Positions 9,659-19,725 of a stretch of 64,000 nt of DNA are shown one piece after another. Position 1 is the stretch's first letter. Each line of letters starts with the position of its first letter. Source of the stretch: Prosthecobacter vanneervenii (GTDB taxonomy: Bacteria; Verrucomicrobiota; Verrucomicrobiia; Verrucomicrobiales; Verrucomicrobiaceae); assembly GCF_014203095.1 (NCBI RefSeq), contig NZ_JACHIG010000001.1, positions 806,001-870,000 on the forward strand, written 5' to 3'. The position numbers and the translations under genes are program-made. Under the pieces are notes generated by a model. That model was not told where the DNA came from, searched no databases, and saw nothing but the letters and a program-made list of their open reading frames with translations.

Positions 9659-11437
9659 TCAGAGACTTTTCAGGTACTCCAGCAGCTCCAGGCGCTGACT
9701 TTCGGTGAGCCTGCTGGTGCCGTAATCATGACCTTTGTTTGAGTTGCCCTTCAGACGGGTGTCGAAGGTCTGAGTTTCCGAGTTGGGAGTCGTGACGGCA
9801 CCGACTTTGACCGGGTCGAATTCGCGATTACCCACGGCGAAGGTCTTTGGGCGCCTGGCTTCCGGAAGAAGCAGATCATACAAGGTGGGAACGGAGCCAT
9901 TATGAAGAAACGGACCGGTGGCCCAGATGCCATCCAGAGGCCGGGCACGATAAACGAGCGGGATGGTCTGCCTGGCCTTCTGAGCAGCTTTCAGCTCCGC
10001 GCTCATTGGCATCAGGTCATTGAGGTTCCCGACTTGGTTCAGGCCGTTTCCAGACATCAGCACCTTGCCGTTGCTCACCGGGAGCTTTTTATTTTCAAGC
10101 TTGCCGATGAGCGTGCGCACAACGGTGTCGTCAACGATGGCCTTCACAGGCTCAATTTTGCCGTATTTCGAAAAGATATCGATGATCTTGGGCTGACCAC
10201 TCAGACGGCCAGAGTCAGCGACGCTGTCGCGGATGAGGGCGGCTGCCGTAGCATCGGTATGCACGCCTTCCTCATCGCTGGTATCTTCCAGGTTCGTCAG
10301 ATGAGATGTGAAGGTTCTGACAAAAGGCAGCCAGGAAAACGGGTTGATCCTAGGATGGCAGTGGTCGCAGCGGAGTTGTTTGAAAAGGGCCGCACCTGCC
10401 TTGACCTTATGAGGGTCGAGCCTGCCCAGCACGTCTTCAGGCCATGCCGGATGCTTCAGGCCATGAAGAGATTTTTCTATCTGGATCAAGTTTTTGAAGT
10501 TCACACTGGAGGCATAACCATGCGGAAGCGGCTTCACCTTGGAGTCAATCTCTCCAAATACACCGACCACCTCGCCGACATTGCGTCCGAGCGAGCCGAT
10601 GAGGCCGTTGGGAGCATTGCCTGTCCACTGCACACAGTCGGACCTCACTGTGTCCCACAGAAAAGGGTAGCTCACAGGAGCATCTGGCACGACACGGTCT
10701 TTGGAACCGACGGCCACGAGGGCGTTGTTGAAGATGCGGCCAAAGGCATCCATCCGCGCAAAACCGTAGGGCACAGGGGACCTGTTCATTCTGAGATAGC
10801 TTGCCTGAGATGCCGCTGTCCGTTTCAATTCTTTCTCTACCATGTCGCGCTTGGCCGGGCTGTATTCATCGCCCAGTACTTTTTTCGCAAAGCGGTCTAA
10901 TTTTTTAGGATCGGATGTGGTGGCCACGACTGCGTCCTTGATAGCAACGATCAGAGCGGACATGTCTGCGAGAGTCGGACCTCCATCGATCAGCAGGCTG
11001 GTGCCTTTGTAATTGATCTGAGCCGTGTGGCAGGCGGCGCAGGTGAAGCCTATGGAGCGTGTGTCTTTGAACGGTGTGCTCGGCAGCGAGGGGCTGGGGT
11101 CGGCGACAAACCCAATGGGCAGATGGTCGGGGTTGGCCTTCGTGGCCGGACGAGGGATGCAGCGAAATCTTTCCAGGTTCTCCGCACTGTTGAAAGGCTT
11201 CTGGCTGTCCGCCTGCTCGAGTGCGACAAAAAATACATACGGCATGAACTTGGAGCCCTGGGTGGTGCTATGAAACCAATCACTCTGCCACTGCGACCAG
11301 CCCTGGGAGAGGCGCTTGACGGAAGTCGCGGGCATGAAGGGTGCAGCCTGCTCTGCTTGTCCCTTCACGAAGGGCGAACTCATCAATACAACACTCAAGA
11401 CAGAAGACCATGGTTTCATGAAGGATTTTAGTTTCAT
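9659..11437 (-). CDS. RoxA-like dihaem c-type cytochrome (cytochrome c peroxidase-related)
   Basis: About 592 residues. A basic, hydrophobic N terminus (KLKSFMKPWSSVLSVVLM) predicts export to the periplasm or beyond. Two haem c sites are visible, CAACH and CDHCH, and near the C terminus there is GPFLHNGSVPTLYDLL, a segment typical of the rubber oxygenase RoxA/dihaem peroxidase group. Members either cleave polyisoprene or related lipids with O2 or reduce peroxides; the sequence alone does not decide. Starts at 11437 or 11419 both lie after a good promoter (-35 at 11480). The GTG at 11467 lies inside that promoter and is rejected. Confidence 0.8.
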   Translation of the reverse strand: MKLKSFMKPWSSVLSVVLMSSPFVKGQAEQAAPFMPATSVKRLSQGWSQWQSDWFHSTTQGSKFMPYVFFVALEQADSQKPFNSAENLERFRCIPRPATKANPDHLPIGFVADPSPSLPSTPFKDTRSIGFTCAACHTAQINYKGTSLLIDGGPTLADMSALIVAIKDAVVATTSDPKKLDRFAKKVLGDEYSPAKRDMVEKELKRTAASQASYLRMNRSPVPYGFARMDAFGRIFNNALVAVGSKDRVVPDAPVSYPFLWDTVRSDCVQWTGNAPNGLIGSLGRNVGEVVGVFGEIDSKVKPLPHGYASSVNFKNLIQIEKSLHGLKHPAWPEDVLGRLDPHKVKAGAALFKQLRCDHCHPRINPFSWLPFVRTFTSHLTNLEDTSDEEGVHTDATAAALIRDSVADSGRLSGQPKIIDIFSKYGKIEPVKAIVDDTVVRTLIGKLENKKLPVSNGKVLMSGNGLNQVGNLNDLMPMSAELKAAQKARQTIPLVYRARPLDGIWATGPFLHNGSVPTLYDLLLPEARRPKTFAVGNREFDPVKVGAVTTPNSETQTFDTRLKGNSNKGHDYGTSRLTESQRLELLEYLKSL

Positions 11438-11451
11438 AAGCAGAATTATCA

Positions 11452-11480
11452 TGAATAAAAGATTCACTTTTTACAGTCAA
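11452..11480 (-). promoter_or_regulatory. Sigma70-type promoter for the dihaem cytochrome gene
   Basis: On the minus strand, TTGACT (11480-11475) and TATTCA (11457-11452) are separated by exactly 17 bp in an AT-rich stretch that contrasts with the GC-rich genome. Transcription would begin about 7 nt after the -10 box, leaving a short leader to the ATG at 11437 or about 25 nt to 11419. A run of nine C (11520-11528) lies about 40 bp upstream. Confidence 0.5.
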
Positions 11481-11693
11481 ACTTTTCTGCAAATAGATTT
11501 GATTGTTTTGCTTAAAACGCCCCCCCCCTTCACTTGGATCGAGATGCCAAGTCCAAAGCCAGCCGAGCGGCGTTATTGAATCTCGCATCTGAACCTGTTT
11601 AGCCTCACACCAGCTTTCCACTCAAGAAAACAGCTCAAATGCGACTGACACGCCTTTCTTGCCAGCTCAGGCAACGAGCCCTAATGACATCCC

Positions 11694-12566
11694 ATGACTT
11701 CTGACTTTTCCTCCCGCCTCGCCGGCATGCTGCAAGGCAGCTTCATCGCTGAATCCATCTCCCTGGGTGTGCACTGGATCTATGACCCGAACACCATCGT
11801 GCAACGGCATGGCCGGGTGACGGGCTACCTGGCTCCAGGTGCCAGCTCCTACCATCCGCACAAGCAGGCAGGTGAGCAGGGCCATGCGGGAGATCAGGCG
11901 CTGCGGCTGCTGACATTCTTGCAGCGTGAGCACCGTTGGGATGCCACCGCCTTCCTCGCCGACTGGCAGGCCATGTGGCCGAGCTACAACGACTACGTGG
12001 ACAAGGCCACCAAAGCCACGCTGGCCAATCTCCAGGCCGGAGCCACCGCTGCCACAAGTGGTGCAGCCTCCGATGAACTCGCAGGCCCAGCACGCCTCGC
12101 CCCCCTGATGGCCTTTCTCGCTGACAAGCCGGAGTCCGAAGCCGTTGCGGCGGCCATCGAGCAGACGGTCATCACCCACCGCTCGCCTGAGACGATTGAG
12201 TGCGCTGAGTTTCTCGCCCGTGCCACGCATCGCCTGCTGCATGGTGGCGAACTGCAGGGCGTCATTTCTGAAACAGCTCCCGCATGGGCGCTGAAAGCTG
12301 CGGACTCAGCCACGGGTGGAGATGCCATCGGCCAGCTCGGCCGTGCCTGCCCCATCCCGCAGGCTCTTCCTGCCGTGCTGTGGCTCGTGCGTCATCACGG
12401 CAATGACTTCGAGCAGGCGGTGATCGAAAACGCCATGGCCGGCGGCGACAACTGCGCCCGCGCACTCGCTCTGGGCATGCTCCTCGGCGCCGCCCATGGC
12501 ATCGAAGCAATCCCCACCGCATGGCGCGAAGGCCTGCTGGCGAAGACGCAACTGGAGAGCTTTTGA
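11694..12566 (+). CDS. ADP-ribosylglycohydrolase family protein, variant metal site
   Basis: 290 residues, all-alpha DraG/ARH-like fold. The N terminus (GMLQGSFIAESISLGVHWIYD) matches the first family block but lacks the usual GDAxG residues. Near the C terminus the metal-binding GGDTD-type motif appears as GGDNCARAL (about 252-260). DraG enzymes use paired acidic residues to hold two metal ions that remove ADP-ribose from proteins; their partial loss recalls the catalytically altered J1-crystallin branch. Enzymatic activity is therefore uncertain. It converges on the CYTH gene across a palindromic spacer. Confidence 0.75.
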   Translation: MTSDFSSRLAGMLQGSFIAESISLGVHWIYDPNTIVQRHGRVTGYLAPGASSYHPHKQAGEQGHAGDQALRLLTFLQREHRWDATAFLADWQAMWPSYNDYVDKATKATLANLQAGATAATSGAASDELAGPARLAPLMAFLADKPESEAVAAAIEQTVITHRSPETIECAEFLARATHRLLHGGELQGVISETAPAWALKAADSATGGDAIGQLGRACPIPQALPAVLWLVRHHGNDFEQAVIENAMAGGDNCARALALGMLLGAAHGIEAIPTAWREGLLAKTQLESF

Positions 12567-12572
12567 AGTTGC

Positions 12573-12591
12573 CCAGTTGCGCCGCAACTGG
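12573..12591. terminator. Perfect palindrome between convergent genes
   Basis: CCAGTTGCG (12573-12581) and CGCAACTGG (12583-12591) form a 9-bp perfect inverted repeat around one base, in the 46-bp spacer between the convergent stops at 12566 and 12613. A third copy of the right arm (GCAACTGG) lies just before the first stop. The position suits a bidirectional terminator, though no T tract is present and a one-base loop would need to open in RNA. Confidence 0.4.
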
Positions 12592-12612
12592 ATTGCCAAG
12601 GATTGAACTCCC

Positions 12613-13074
12613 TTACCACTCGCTGAACGGCACGGCGCAGAGATTGGAGTTCGTGTAGCGCATGTCGTGGCTGACTTCTTCGCCAATCCATTCTGGCAGC
12701 GTGAATTCTGTGTCTTCGGAGGGCAGCTCGATCTCCGCCACGATGAGCCCGTCATTCGCTCCGTGAAAGACGTCCACCTCCCACAGCATGCCATCATGCA
12801 GCACTTCATGCCGTGTTTTGTCGATCAGCGGCTGGTGGCACAGCAGCAGCAGATCCTGCGCATGCTCCAGAGCGATGGGAAATTCGATCTCTGTGCGTGA
12901 GATGCCAGTGCGGCGGCTTTTCACGGTCATGAATGCACTCTCACCCACCACCCGCACGCGGACGGTGCGGTCGGGATCGCGGGAGAGGTAGCCCTGGGCC
13001 ATGCGGCGGCCCGGACCTGCGGGCTGCCACAGGCCGGGCTTGAGGAGGAACTTCCGCTCAATCTCCGTGGCCAT
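12613..13074 (-). CDS. CYTH domain protein (triphosphate tunnel metalloenzyme)
   Basis: About 153 residues from the ATG at 13074; the upstream in-frame extension is not protein-like. The signature EIERKF at residues 4-9 matches the ExExK motif that binds triphosphate and metal. Alternating basic (RVRVVGE, KSRR) and acidic (EVDVF, VAEIELP) strands complete the tunnel pattern. Single-domain bacterial CYTH proteins often hydrolyse inorganic triphosphate; some act on thiamine triphosphate or make cAMP. The ATG lies 7 bp after the stop of the ROK kinase gene, so the two form an operon. Confidence 0.85.
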   Translation of the reverse strand: MATEIERKFLLKPGLWQPAGPGRRMAQGYLSRDPDRTVRVRVVGESAFMTVKSRRTGISRTEIEFPIALEHAQDLLLLCHQPLIDKTRHEVLHDGMLWEVDVFHGANDGLIVAEIELPSEDTEFTLPEWIGEEVSHDMRYTNSNLCAVPFSEW

Positions 13075-13081
13075 GCGTGCT

Positions 13082-14137
13082 TCAGACCTTGGAGGAGAAC
13101 AACGCCACGAGCGCGGCTCCGATGGACTGGGAGAGCTCTCCCAGCGTGGCGGGCACGATCTGGAGCTCGGCGCGCTGTTTCGGGAAGAGGTAGGGCTGCG
13201 CAGCAGCGCGGATGCCGCCAAGATAACGCTCGCGGAATTCAGGCGTGGTGCTGTCCGGATCCACCAGACCACCGCCGATCACGACGATGCCGGGATCAAG
13301 CGCCATGGAGAGATTGGCCACGTGGATGCCGAGCGCGCGGGCCTGGATGTCAAAGATCTTCAATGCCAGTTCGTCACCCTTCTGCGCACGTCCGCGCAGG
13401 GAAAAGCCTTTGCTGCGCAGCGTCTCGTCGCTCTTGGCGAGTTCGTGATCGGGATACTTGGGCAGGAAGTACTCCAGGAACTGCGCAAGGCCGGAGATGG
13501 TGGTGTAGGCCTCGATGCAGCCCCAGTCGCGGCCGCAGCCGCAGCGGAAGGCGGGCACCTCATCCAGGCCGTGGCCCAGCAGGTGGCGCGGGATGGGCAT
13601 GTGACCGCCCTCCATGCCTGCGAGGTGGTCGCCGCTCAGCGGCAGGCCATTGGCATCCACATACGCAGCGCCCAGGCCGGAGCCGGGGGCCAGGAGGAGC
13701 ACGGTGGCCTTGGAGTCGCCACGCACACGGGCGGCTTCGCCCACACCGCCAAAGTCGCCGTCATTGCCCACATAGAGCGGGATCTCGCGGCCAGCGGCCT
13801 TGGCGATGGCGGCGGAGTAGTCGGCGTGGAAATTCCAGCCGATGAAGCTGTCAGGCAGATTGGAGGATTTCTCCAGCACACCGTAGCGCTGGTAGGGCCC
13901 CGGCAGCGCCAGCCCCGCAGCGGCCACGCGATCCCAGGAGAGGCCGTTGTCCTTCAGGAAACCTTCCGCACCCTCGATCCAGCCCGCCACCACTGCGGCA
14001 GTGCCAGCCTGGGAATTGGTCGAGCTCTGGCGGAGCTGCGTGGAGACGGGCTCGCCATTGGCGAACACGCCGCCGGTCTTGGAAGTGGTGGCTCCGGAGT
14101 CGGTGCCGAGATAGATGTCGCGGGTAACAGTAGGCAT
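13082..14137 (-). CDS. ROK family sugar kinase
   Basis: 351 residues. An N-terminal phosphate-binding loop (GTDSGATTSK) opens the actin-like fold. The catalytic Asp lies in GNDGD (D126). Sugar and zinc residues follow as EGGH (176-179) and CGCGRDWGCIEA (C199, C201, C207, E209), with one residue more than the usual ROK spacing between the second and last Cys. ATP- or polyphosphate-dependent phosphorylation of glucose or an amino sugar is expected; the exact sugar is not readable. It is the first gene of a two-gene operon with the CYTH protein. No helix-turn-helix domain, so a kinase and not a repressor. Confidence 0.85.
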   Translation of the reverse strand: MPTVTRDIYLGTDSGATTSKTGGVFANGEPVSTQLRQSSTNSQAGTAAVVAGWIEGAEGFLKDNGLSWDRVAAAGLALPGPYQRYGVLEKSSNLPDSFIGWNFHADYSAAIAKAAGREIPLYVGNDGDFGGVGEAARVRGDSKATVLLLAPGSGLGAAYVDANGLPLSGDHLAGMEGGHMPIPRHLLGHGLDEVPAFRCGCGRDWGCIEAYTTISGLAQFLEYFLPKYPDHELAKSDETLRSKGFSLRGRAQKGDELALKIFDIQARALGIHVANLSMALDPGIVVIGGGLVDPDSTTPEFRERYLGGIRAAAQPYLFPKQRAELQIVPATLGELSQSIGAALVALFSSKV

Positions 14138-14354
14138 ATCAGGGCCGCGATATTGGAGAGCGAATGCCCGGTGGTCGAGTAGAATGAGCGGGAATGGACG
14201 GGGCTGAATGGGTAGGCAAAGGGCTGACTCAATCTGCTTTCAGAGCGAATGTTTTCGTTGGCGTATGTTTTCACTGCTCCTTGCAAAGAAGCGTTCGAGC
14301 AGGGTTTCCAGAAGGAATGCTTGCCGTCATTCGCGAAAGGCATCATTTTGTGCC

Positions 14355-14573
14355 ATGAGCACTCTGACAGAGATTGAAATGGCGATCCCGCATCTCGACC
14401 CTGCGGAGCTTTCTCATTTGGAGCGCATGGTCCACTCCCTGCGTCTGCGCAAGGAGCAGCCCAGACGGCCCAGCGCCTTTGATCTGGGCCCGCTGCACCT
14501 TGGGAAAGTTCTCAAGCCGCTGACAGCTGAAGACGATCTGCTGGAGGAGATGCTCGATGACACACGGGATTGA
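14355..14573 (+). CDS. Putative VapB-like antitoxin
   Basis: 72 residues from the ATG at 14355; in-frame sequence further upstream does not look like protein. The short helical N-terminal part (LTEIEMAIPHLDPAELSHLERMVHSLR) and acidic tail (LTAEDDLLEEMLDD) resemble antitoxins paired with PIN toxins in planctomycetes and verrucomicrobia. It overlaps the PIN gene by 17 bp, the classic order and coupling of a type II toxin-antitoxin unit. The call rests mainly on size and position. The 217-bp gap upstream holds no other gene that I can support. Confidence 0.65.
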   Translation: MSTLTEIEMAIPHLDPAELSHLERMVHSLRLRKEQPRRPSAFDLGPLHLGKVLKPLTAEDDLLEEMLDDTRD

Positions 14574-14988
14574 CACCGGCTTTCTTGTGGCCGCTGAGGT
14601 GGCGGATCATCCCGACCACCAAGCAGCGCGGTTGAAGTTTGAAGGCTTTCGAAACTCGGGAGATCGCTTTGCGCTCGTGCCGCAGGTGCTGGCTGAGTTC
14701 GTACATGTGGTGACTGATCCGAAACGTTTTACCCAGCCACTGACCATGGAGCAGGCCTTGGAACGGGCAGAAATCTGGTGGGAATCTCCTGAAGTGGATC
14801 AACTCGGTTCCGATGCTTTTTCAGTGCGTACCTTCTTCGCCTGGATGCGTCAGCATCGTCTGGGTCGAAAACGCATTCTCGACACCTTGCTTGCTTCGAC
14901 TTTCCGCGAAGCGGGTGTTCAATCGATTCTCACGACGAATGCACGCGATTTCGCGGTTCTTGGCAGGTTTGATTGTGTAGTGCCTTGA
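14557..14988 (+). CDS. PIN domain toxin, VapC type
   Basis: 143 residues. PIN ribonuclease fold with its acidic metal site: D6 in GIDTGFL, E47 in LAEF, D109 in RILDTLLA, and TNARDF near residues 127-132. VapC toxins cleave specific RNAs, often initiator tRNA or 23S rRNA, when free of antitoxin. The start lies inside the antitoxin gene, preceded by a GGAGG within that coding sequence, which supports translational coupling. With the following AT-richer gene it forms a small accessory insert beside ileS. Confidence 0.85.
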   Translation: MTHGIDTGFLVAAEVADHPDHQAARLKFEGFRNSGDRFALVPQVLAEFVHVVTDPKRFTQPLTMEQALERAEIWWESPEVDQLGSDAFSVRTFFAWMRQHRLGRKRILDTLLASTFREAGVQSILTTNARDFAVLGRFDCVVP

Positions 14989-15038
14989 TGGCCCCAGCGG
15001 TATTTGTCAATTTTTGTTGCCTGAGCCCGTCCCCCCAG

Positions 15039-15836
15039 TCACTGGAAAGAAACGATTGATTTCAACACCTCAGCTTTTATGCCGGCTGCAAGCAAGGCTT
15101 CACGAACTTCGTGCTCATCTTGAGATTTCACTGCCGGACCGATTATTATTCTCTTTAACAAGATATGCAAATTAACCGGAACCAGCCTGCAGTCGGGCCC
15201 TGGTAATGGAGCAGCCCCCTTGGTCACATCAATCACGGCCAATACCCTGACCTCTTGCTGATCGCTGAAGGCAACATCTTTTCGGACGGAGGCTATACTG
15301 GGCAGAAAATCTGGCAACTGCACCGATGATTCCGTGTAGGGGCATTCGTGCATTTGGAAGATTAAATCTTGAGGCCATCCAGCAGAAACAGAGTTTTTTA
15401 GCAATGTCGTCGACGACTGAATACATATCCCTGTTCCATTAGACCCAAAATCTCTCCACATACCGATCGATTCTGCATGTCCTCTGAACCAGCAGTGGAT
15501 GTAGGACAACTGGCGAATGATCTTTTGTTGTTCGTCCAACATAAGCGCATCGCGCTTTGCTGGAAACGAGTCGTAGAACTGCTCGTTCAAACCTTTTGCC
15601 GGCAACATGTTGGAATCTGGAAGGCATCCATCTTTCGGATCGTTCTTTTGAGCATCCAGCCTTCCCAATCGAATTTGATTCGTTTGCAACAACGTCAAAA
15701 AGAACTTGGCTGGGATATAGTGACTAATCGCTATGTCACAAAACTCCGGAAGTCGAGTTTGCCGTAGCAAAGCTCCCTCTTGAGGAGAATAAGCCTCAAT
15801 TAATGCAATATCGACGACTGGAGTTGATAGATCCAT
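15039..15836 (-). CDS. DUF2971-like protein in an AT-richer segment
   Basis: 265 residues, cytosolic. A central WFRGHAESIGMWRDFGSNGTGICIQ block and a later FSDQQEVRVLA block fit the DUF2971 pattern, a widespread accessory family without known biochemistry that is often seen in defence or mobile regions. Codon choice and base composition are clearly more AT-rich than in neighbouring ileS, suggesting horizontal acquisition. It ends 50 bp from the PIN toxin stop (convergent) and starts 15 bp from the ileS stop. Family call is moderate, function unknown. Confidence 0.55.
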   Translation of the reverse strand: MDLSTPVVDIALIEAYSPQEGALLRQTRLPEFCDIAISHYIPAKFFLTLLQTNQIRLGRLDAQKNDPKDGCLPDSNMLPAKGLNEQFYDSFPAKRDALMLDEQQKIIRQLSYIHCWFRGHAESIGMWRDFGSNGTGICIQSSTTLLKNSVSAGWPQDLIFQMHECPYTESSVQLPDFLPSIASVRKDVAFSDQQEVRVLAVIDVTKGAAPLPGPDCRLVPVNLHILLKRIIIGPAVKSQDEHEVREALLAAGIKAEVLKSIVSFQ

Positions 15837-15851
15837 GAAACAACCAAAACT

Positions 15852-18671
<2,820 letters not shown>

Positions 18672-18855
18672 GATTCGGAAAAAGGAGCGCGGAGCCTAGC
18701 AAGATGGGGGCGTGTGGCAAGGAGGGAGAAGCGGCTGGCGGGGGAGTTTGCTGGCGGGCGCTCCCCTGCCCTGCCACGGCAGGAAGCGCACGGGGGCGGA
18801 TATTTTCAGGTGCCGAGCGGAGTACCTGAGTAAGCTGACGACTCAACCTACCACC

Positions 18856-19644
18856 ATGCGCCGCACTTTTCTCCTTCATCTGCTCTCTGTCATCATCACC
18901 ACCGGCGCTGTGGCGCAGGACGCTGCGCTGCCAGCGAAGGACAAGTTTTTCCTCTTCCTGCTGGTGGGCCAGTCCAACATGGCAGGCCGTGGCGTGGTGG
19001 AGGAGCAGGACAAGGTGGTGAACCTTAACGTGCTGATGCTGAGCAAGGAGGGCAAGTGGGTGCCTGCGATGGACCCGATGCACTTTGACAAGCCGGCGGC
19101 GGGTGTGGGCCTGGGCAAGACCTTTGGGCAGATCATCGCCAAGGCGAACCCGGGCGTGAAGATCGGCCTGATCCCCTGCGCGGTGGGCGGGTCACCCATC
19201 GACACGTGGAAGCCGGGGGTGTACTACCCCGCGACGAAGAGCCACCCGTGGGATGACATGGTGAAGCGGGTGGAGACGGCGCTGCCTGCGGGCACGCTCA
19301 AGGGCATCCTGTGGCATCAGGGAGAAAGCGACAGCAGCACGGGGCTGGCGGAGAACTACAGGCCCAAGCTGGAGGATCTGGTGCAGCGCCTGCGCACGCT
19401 GGTGAAAGCTCCGGACGTTCCCTTCATCGCCGGGCAGATGGGGATGTTTGATGGCGTGCCGTGGAATCCGGAAAAGGGACTGGTGGACAAGGCGACGCGC
19501 GAGCTGGCCAAGGAGGTGCCGCACATGGCCTTTGTGACTGCCGAGGGGCTGAACCACAAAGGTGACAAGGTGCACTTTGATTCCGCAGCGTACCGCGAAC
19601 TGGGCAAACGCTACGCGGCAGCGTATCTGAAGATGACCAAGTGA
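18856..19644 (+). CDS. Secreted SGNH/SASA-type carbohydrate acetylesterase
   Basis: About 262 residues from the ATG at 18856. Signal peptide MRRTFLLHLLSVIITTGAVAQ. The mature part is a SASA (sialate O-acetylesterase/CE6-like) domain: catalytic Ser in GQSNMAGRG (S40), the HQGESDSS block and the C-terminal HFDSAAYRELG carrying the Asp/His residues. Such enzymes remove acetyl groups from plant, algal or sialic-acid glycans. It is the first of three consecutive exported hydrolases (to 22947). Confidence 0.85.
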   Translation: MRRTFLLHLLSVIITTGAVAQDAALPAKDKFFLFLLVGQSNMAGRGVVEEQDKVVNLNVLMLSKEGKWVPAMDPMHFDKPAAGVGLGKTFGQIIAKANPGVKIGLIPCAVGGSPIDTWKPGVYYPATKSHPWDDMVKRVETALPAGTLKGILWHQGESDSSTGLAENYRPKLEDLVQRLRTLVKAPDVPFIAGQMGMFDGVPWNPEKGLVDKATRELAKEVPHMAFVTAEGLNHKGDKVHFDSAAYRELGKRYAAAYLKMTK

Positions 19645-19725
19645 GGTGCGCGGAGGCGGGAGGTCACAAAAGGAGGCGAAGTGGGCATAATAAGCACCGC
19701 CTCCCACGTCGTATCTCCTCATCTC

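Noticed and set aside
9902..10900. Reading frame of 332 codons antisense to the dihaem cytochrome
   Set aside because: Lies entirely inside a well-supported gene and shows no family pattern.
13001..14182. Reading frame of 393 codons antisense to the ROK kinase
   Set aside because: No recognisable domain and biased composition; the opposite strand carries a complete ROK kinase.
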